Assembly (NCBI GenBank): GCA_031283515.1
Contig: JAITBS010000604.1
Coordinates: forward strand, 1-9,117
Reading direction: 5' to 3'
DNA: 9,117 bases
DNA from: Planctomycetaceae bacterium
GTDB taxonomy: Bacteria; Planctomycetota; Planctomycetia; Pirellulales; Thermoguttaceae
In this document: piece after piece, positions 5,748 to 9,117 of the stretch
Layout of the letters: every line of letters begins with the position of its first letter
Numbering within the stretch: position 1 is the first letter of the stretch
Notes under the pieces: model-generated
Seen by the model: only the letters and a program-made list of their open reading frames with translations
Databases searched by the model: none
Told to the model about the DNA's origin: nothing
Position numbers and translations under genes: made by a program

Positions 5748-7121
5748 ATGATGTTTATTCCAAAGGTAGCGATTGTTGGGCGTCCTAATGTCGGTAAATC
5801 GAGTCTGTTTAATTGGTTGATTGGACAACGTATTTCGATTGTTGATTCGACAGCCGGTGTAACACGGGATCGGGTTGCGTTCCTTCTTGATCTGAATGAC
5901 GAAGGTCAACAACCGCAATTGATTGAACTGATTGATACGGGTGGAATGGGTATAGTCGATGAGGACAATCTTTCGGAACATATTGAGGATCAAATCCGAT
6001 TTGCGATTTTTTCGGCGGATCTGATACTTTTTGTTGTTTCGGCACGGGATGGTATTATTCCGTTGGACGAGGTGGTTGCCGAACAACTCCGTCCACTCAG
6101 TCGCCCCATTCTTTTGGTTGCCAACAAAGCCGATAACGAACGCGAAGAACGGAATGCCGAAGAATTTCAAATATTCGGTTGGGGAGTTCTGCCGGTGAGT
6201 GCGCAACAAAAACGTGGTCGAGTTTTTCTGGCGGAAACAATTCGTGAAACATTGCAGAAAAATGACAAGTTCGATAATTCCGGTGAAGAAATTGCGGAAC
6301 CGGTGATGAAACTTGCAATTGTTGGACGCCGTAATGCTGGTAAGAGTACGTTTATTAACACTTTAACCAACGAAAAACGGGTTATTACCAGCGATGTACC
6401 GGGAACAACACGGGATTCGGTGGATGTTCGTTTTGAAATGGACGGTAAAACATTTATTGCGATTGACACGCCCGGATTTTTGCGACGAAAAGGAATTAAA
6501 AACGATTTACAATTTTACAGTACCAACCGTGCAGAAAAAAGTATTCATCGGGCTGATGTTATTTTGCTTTTTTTTGAAGCCAATTCGCGGATTCAGGCAA
6601 CCGAACGCCAACTCGTTAGTTTTATCAGGGACGAAATGAAGCCGTGTATTTTTGTGGTGAATAAATGGGACACCATGGTTGGTCAAATGCCGACAGAAAC
6701 ATGGGGCGATTATTTGCATGATGTTTTTCCTGATTTTGCTTTTGCTCCGATTGCGTTTATTACGGGCAAAACGGGTAAAAATATCAAAATGATGCTCAAC
6801 CATGCTCAAATGCTTTTCAATCAATCACGGTTACGAATTGCGACTCCGCAACTCAACAAACTGGTTGCGGCGGCGTTGGAAAACAATCCTCCTCCGTTGT
6901 ATCATCATCACAAAATCAAAATTTATTATGCTTCTCAGGTTGATATTGTGCCGCCGACAATTGTGTTTTTTTGTAACATGCCGGATGCCATATCAATGCC
7001 TTATCAGCGTTATCTTCTTAATTTTTTGCGTGATGGTTTACCGTTCCACGAAGTTCCGGTTCGATTATTATTCCGAAAACGAGAGGCAACCGATCTTAGA
7101 AACGACATCGAAACAAAATAA
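5748..7121 (+). CDS. der: Ribosome biogenesis GTPase Der (EngA)
   Basis: The double-GTPase that assists maturation of the 50S ribosomal subunit, usually essential. From the ATG at 5748 it is 457 aa, normal for Der. The first G domain has GRPNVGKS (11-18), TAGVTRD, DTGG and NKAD (126-129). The second has GRRNAGKS (193-200), PGTTRDS, DTPG (240-243) and NKWD (305-308). The C-terminal KH-like domain is present (KIKIYYASQVDIVPPTIVFF through VPVRLLFRKRE). The second P-loop deviates from the common GRPNVGKS but keeps the essential GxxxxGKS. The frame is open upstream to a TTG at 5691, which would add 19 residues with no family counterpart. ATG codons at 5748 and 5751 are both plausible, and none has a clear Shine-Dalgarno. 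It is co-directional with the Rpn-family gene, but the latter is accessory and an operon is doubtful. Confidence 0.95.
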   Translation: MMFIPKVAIVGRPNVGKSSLFNWLIGQRISIVDSTAGVTRDRVAFLLDLNDEGQQPQLIELIDTGGMGIVDEDNLSEHIEDQIRFAIFSADLILFVVSARDGIIPLDEVVAEQLRPLSRPILLVANKADNEREERNAEEFQIFGWGVLPVSAQQKRGRVFLAETIRETLQKNDKFDNSGEEIAEPVMKLAIVGRRNAGKSTFINTLTNEKRVITSDVPGTTRDSVDVRFEMDGKTFIAIDTPGFLRRKGIKNDLQFYSTNRAEKSIHRADVILLFFEANSRIQATERQLVSFIRDEMKPCIFVVNKWDTMVGQMPTETWGDYLHDVFPDFAFAPIAFITGKTGKNIKMMLNHAQMLFNQSRLRIATPQLNKLVAAALENNPPPLYHHHKIKIYYASQVDIVPPTIVFFCNMPDAISMPYQRYLLNFLRDGLPFHEVPVRLLFRKREATDLRNDIETK

Positions 7122-7221
7122 AACAACTTCGTCATCTTGAAAAAAACAGCTGTCACAAAATGTTTCGTAACTATTCAGTAGAACCATTCCACAAAAACCT
7201 CATTATCACATTAAAAGGAAC

Positions 7222-7486
7222 GTAATATATCAGTGGAATTTTTGTTTGAGGTTAAAAAGGTATTCGCCCTGAAAGGGCAACATAAGCCAGCCCGCCGCAA
7301 CGCGGCGGGTTGGAATCAACAATAAAGTCGCCCTGAAAGGGCAGTTCATTTTGTGAATCGAACGGTTATGCTGCCCCTTCAGGGCGAAATGGTTGGTTGT
7401 ACGTTTAACCATTCTATTACCCTTTCAGGGCGTAGGAAAATATCAGGAAGGTAATTTACAAAATAAATATTCCACTGATATATTAC
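7222..7486. mobile_element. 265-bp MITE-like element with nested inverted repeats
   Basis: Terminal inverted repeats run 7222-7247 and 7461-7486, with 24 of 26 bases complementary and the outer 18 perfect (gtaatatatcagtggaat). Inside lie four copies of the palindrome GCCCTGAAAGGGC. Two are direct (7266-7278 and 7330-7342) and two are in the opposite orientation (7373-7385 with one change, 7419-7431 with one change). They pair in nested fashion: 7265-7278 with 7419-7432, and 7328-7344 with 7371-7387 (16 of 17). A strong GC hairpin occupies 7287-7313. There is no transposase. Flanks show no obvious target-site duplication beyond a possible TA, which the symmetric ends make ambiguous. The size, ends and lack of coding capacity fit a non-autonomous element mobilised in trans. 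No related transposase is in view. Confidence 0.75.
7287..7313. repeat. Strong GC-rich hairpin inside the MITE-like element
   Basis: A 12-bp stem (CCAGCCCGCCGC with its partner, one G-U wobble if transcribed) closes on an AAC loop. It lies in the left half of the element with no counterpart in the right half. It breaks the element's symmetry and would form a side branch in a folded single strand. Confidence 0.7.
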
Positions 7487-7515
7487 TAATAGACAATACG
7501 GAAAATACTATTACA

Positions 7516-7956
7516 CTATTTTAAATCAATGTTAAATTCATTCGGACTATTTTCGGTGATTTCAACTTCGATAGGACTTTTATCGGAATTGGTGATTGGG
7601 ACATCCGGTGACATTTGATTTCGGCGTTCTTCGGGAATATCCTCAAGTTTTACACCGGTCGGTAACGGAATCGGTTTGCCTTTTTGAAACACGGAAACAC
7701 GATATTTCCCCGGTTCCGCACCTTTTTTGCCGTGCGTGTGGATCAAGGTAAAATGTCCTGTTGAGTTGGTTTCGGCAAAAGACATTGCGCCGGTATCCGT
7801 TTTGTGGAACTCAATTCGTACATCGACAAGCGGTTGCCCTTTTTTTGTGATTGTCCCTGTCACAGGAATGATTTCCCTGCCGTTGTTCTGAAGACAACCA
7901 GATATTAATAAAACAGAAACAAATAAAATCAACAATGTCAGAATAAGGTTTTTCAT
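7516..7956 (-). CDS. Small lipoprotein with carboxypeptidase-regulatory-like domain
   Basis: A 146-aa predicted lipoprotein of the kind that is abundant in planctomycetes. The ATG at 7956 gives a textbook type II signal peptide: MKN, a hydrophobic core, then the lipobox ISGC with the lipidated cysteine at C21. The mature part begins a short beta-sandwich of carboxypeptidase-regulatory/transthyretin-like type (PVTGTITKKGQPLVDVRIEF, later ETNSTGHFTL and PGKYRVSV), followed by a polar tail. The frame stays open upstream to 8046, but that extension precedes the signal peptide and is not credible. No Shine-Dalgarno is obvious. It lies 90 bases downstream of the DUF1559 gene with an intrinsic terminator between, so it is either expressed by read-through or from its own weak promoter. 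The exact role is unknown. Such proteins are thought to sit in the cell envelope. Confidence 0.85.
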   Translation of the reverse strand: MKNLILTLLILFVSVLLISGCLQNNGREIIPVTGTITKKGQPLVDVRIEFHKTDTGAMSFAETNSTGHFTLIHTHGKKGAEPGKYRVSVFQKGKPIPLPTGVKLEDIPEERRNQMSPDVPITNSDKSPIEVEITENSPNEFNIDLK

Positions 7957-7994
7957 TTGAATAATATTGCTGAGTAAAAGATGATAATAACCGG

Positions 7995-8028
7995 AAAAAC
8001 AAGGGGTAACAATTCCATTACCCCCTGT
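7995..8028 (-). terminator. Intrinsic terminator after the DUF1559 gene
   Basis: On the minus strand, 18 bases past the DUF1559 stop codon, a stem with a perfect 7-bp core GGGGTAA/TTACCCC (8018-8024 with 8003-8009, loop 8 bases) extends by three more pairs after one mismatch. It is followed by TTGTTTTT (complement of 7995-8002). The layout is that of a Rho-independent terminator. It sits inside the apparent two-gene operon and would lower expression of the lipoprotein relative to the DUF1559 protein. Confidence 0.7.
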
Positions 8029-8046
8029 ACATAAATTTACAATCAA

Positions 8047-9075
8047 TCACGGCAGAGCAACAGGCAATCCGTCGTCTCGTGCGGCAAGACGTAATAAAAC
8101 GTTGTTTAAATCTATGGTCTCTGACAGAAAACGTACCGAACCATCCATCACGGTAAATTGCGCACCACCGGCATGAGGTGATGTAATAATCGTGTTGTAA
8201 CTATATGGTTGATTACACGTTATATCAGTAACCGTTCCGGGACAAACTGAATTGATAGTCCAATAAATATGCGTGATATTGTGACTCCAACCGTCGGAAC
8301 GATTACCATTCCAACCACCACCGCGATGTCCGCTTGCTCCCCAATCCTGTAGATTACCGGACGAATCCTTTACCAATCGCGATTGTTCTGCAACACCAAC
8401 CGTATTCGACGTTCCATCCGACAATGCTTCTAAGCCGATTGAAGAAATTGAAAATGTTGTTGCAGTTGCTCCTGTTCCTACTGTGTGAGTTCCAATCGCA
8501 ATAATTGTTCCATTGAAGGTACGACTACCGTGCATAGCAAATAGTGGAGTAACATTATTTGTAATATCAATCGGGTTTCTCACTGTTCCGCCGATTCCAA
8601 CGTAATTAATTTTTTGCAATTTATATTGTACGCTACTGACCGTGTCTTCACGCATTGTGCCGCGAGTATTAGACGGGCAATAAAAGTAAGGAACAACAAC
8701 ACCGTTGAGAGCAGTCAAATTTGTTTTCGGATTGGCAGATGTATCAAAGTTTCCCGACTCACCGAAAATAAGTTGACTGTACAACGATTGTTGCTCTATG
8801 AATGGAAAAATGGCAACAGCCCATGATCGGCAGCTACGCCAGTCTCCATCTTGTGTACTAGTGTTCGATGACGCAAATGGTAACTCTTTACATGTGTCGC
8901 TGTAGTTGTGCAATGCTATACCGATTTGTTTCAAATGGTTTGTACACTGCATTCTCCGCGCCGCTTCTCGTGCTGCCTGAACAGCAGGTAACAGTAACGC
9001 AATTAACACACCGATAATCGCAATCACCACAAGTAATTCGACTAACGTAAATCCGCGAAAAAATCTTACTTTCAT
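8047..9075 (-). CDS. DUF1559 domain protein with type IV pilin-like N-terminus
   Basis: A member of the large planctomycete-enriched DUF1559 family, 342 aa, a typical length. The N-terminus is a class III (prepilin) signal. A short basic leader is followed by the cleavage site G8/F9, then FTLVELLVVIAIIGVLIALLLP with the conserved E at +5 (E13) and a long hydrophobic helix running into AVQAAREAARRMQC. The body includes N-HLKQIGIALHNY and YFYCPSN. The C-terminus has the usual SPHAGGAQFTVMDGSVRFLS, with H301 and the DG at 311-312. The ATG at 9075 has AAGGAG (complement of 9083-9088) seven bases upstream, which settles the start. The family's function is not established; pseudopilin-like or envelope roles are suggested. 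It is followed by its own terminator and then the small lipoprotein. Confidence 0.93.
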   Translation of the reverse strand: MKVRFFRGFTLVELLVVIAIIGVLIALLLPAVQAAREAARRMQCTNHLKQIGIALHNYSDTCKELPFASSNTSTQDGDWRSCRSWAVAIFPFIEQQSLYSQLIFGESGNFDTSANPKTNLTALNGVVVPYFYCPSNTRGTMREDTVSSVQYKLQKINYVGIGGTVRNPIDITNNVTPLFAMHGSRTFNGTIIAIGTHTVGTGATATTFSISSIGLEALSDGTSNTVGVAEQSRLVKDSSGNLQDWGASGHRGGGWNGNRSDGWSHNITHIYWTINSVCPGTVTDITCNQPYSYNTIITSPHAGGAQFTVMDGSVRFLSETIDLNNVLLRLAARDDGLPVALP

Positions 9076-9117
9076 CTTGATTCTCCTTAAAATAAAGAGG
9101 TATTGAAATGGAAACAG

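Larger units (their letters stand above)
7122..7515. other. Convergent spacer between der and the lipoprotein gene, filled by a repeat element
   Basis: A 394-base non-coding stretch. Bases 7122-7221 and 7487-7515 show nothing recognisable, and no intrinsic terminator for der is evident. The rest is the 265-bp inverted-repeat element at 7222-7486. Confidence 0.7.

Noticed and set aside
5745..6469. Several minus-strand open frames opposite der
   Set aside because: All are antisense to strongly conserved GTPase motifs and lack ribosome sites or recognisable domains.
7230..7412. A 60-aa open frame on the minus strand containing FALKGQH and CPFRATL
   Set aside because: It is produced by the palindromic repeats of the 265-bp element, has no ribosome site or domain, and reads through both repeat orientations. 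It is treated as a repeat artefact.
7222..7486. CRISPR-like array from the four repeated 13-mers
   Set aside because: The copies alternate in orientation, spacing is irregular, and they sit within terminal inverted repeats. No cas gene is present.
7957..8046. N-terminal extension of the lipoprotein frame
   Set aside because: It overlaps the terminator hairpin and precedes a perfect lipoprotein signal peptide that must be N-terminal. The ATG at 7956 is preferred.

Overview
The window looks like chromosomal DNA from a low-GC, possibly host- or gut-associated member of the Planctomycetota. The best evidence is at the right end. A DUF1559 protein with a type IV pilin-like N-terminus is followed on the same strand by a small lipoprotein with a carboxypeptidase-regulatory-like fold, a pairing typical of this phylum. 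The style of the Der GTPase (GRRNAGKS in its second P-loop) and the scattered GC-rich palindromes in AT-rich spacers agree with this. The phylum call is inference from protein style, with no database search behind it.

Layout, left to right. A plus-strand metallophosphoesterase (open at the left edge, ends 878) converges on a minus-strand group. Between them is a spacer holding a diverged inverted repeat (920-1180). The minus-strand group reads, in transcription order, a restriction-endonuclease-like protein (4145-3231), the nickel-responsive repressor NikR (3115-2699) and protoporphyrinogen oxidase (2629-1187). A 595-bp non-coding spacer (4146-4740) follows. It holds a full-consensus sigma-70 promoter firing left, direct repeats, an inverted repeat and a perfect GC-rich palindrome. 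Next come two plus-strand genes: a Rpn/PD-(D/E)XK family putative transposase-nuclease (4741-5640) and the essential ribosome-assembly GTPase Der (5748-7121). A 265-bp MITE-like element with nested inverted repeats (7222-7486) sits between der and the minus-strand pair of lipoprotein (7956-7516) and DUF1559 protein (9075-8047). An intrinsic terminator lies between those last two genes.

Housekeeping genes (der, hemG, nikR) are thus interleaved with mobile or defence-like material: two unrelated nuclease-fold genes diverging from one repeat-rich spacer, and at least three non-coding inverted-repeat elements. No CRISPR array, tRNA or rRNA gene is seen. I see no complete new multi-gene system. 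The most unusual items are the nested-palindrome element at 7222-7486 and the Mrr-like protein, which has an altered putative catalytic lysine and cysteine pairs and sits behind a consensus promoter.
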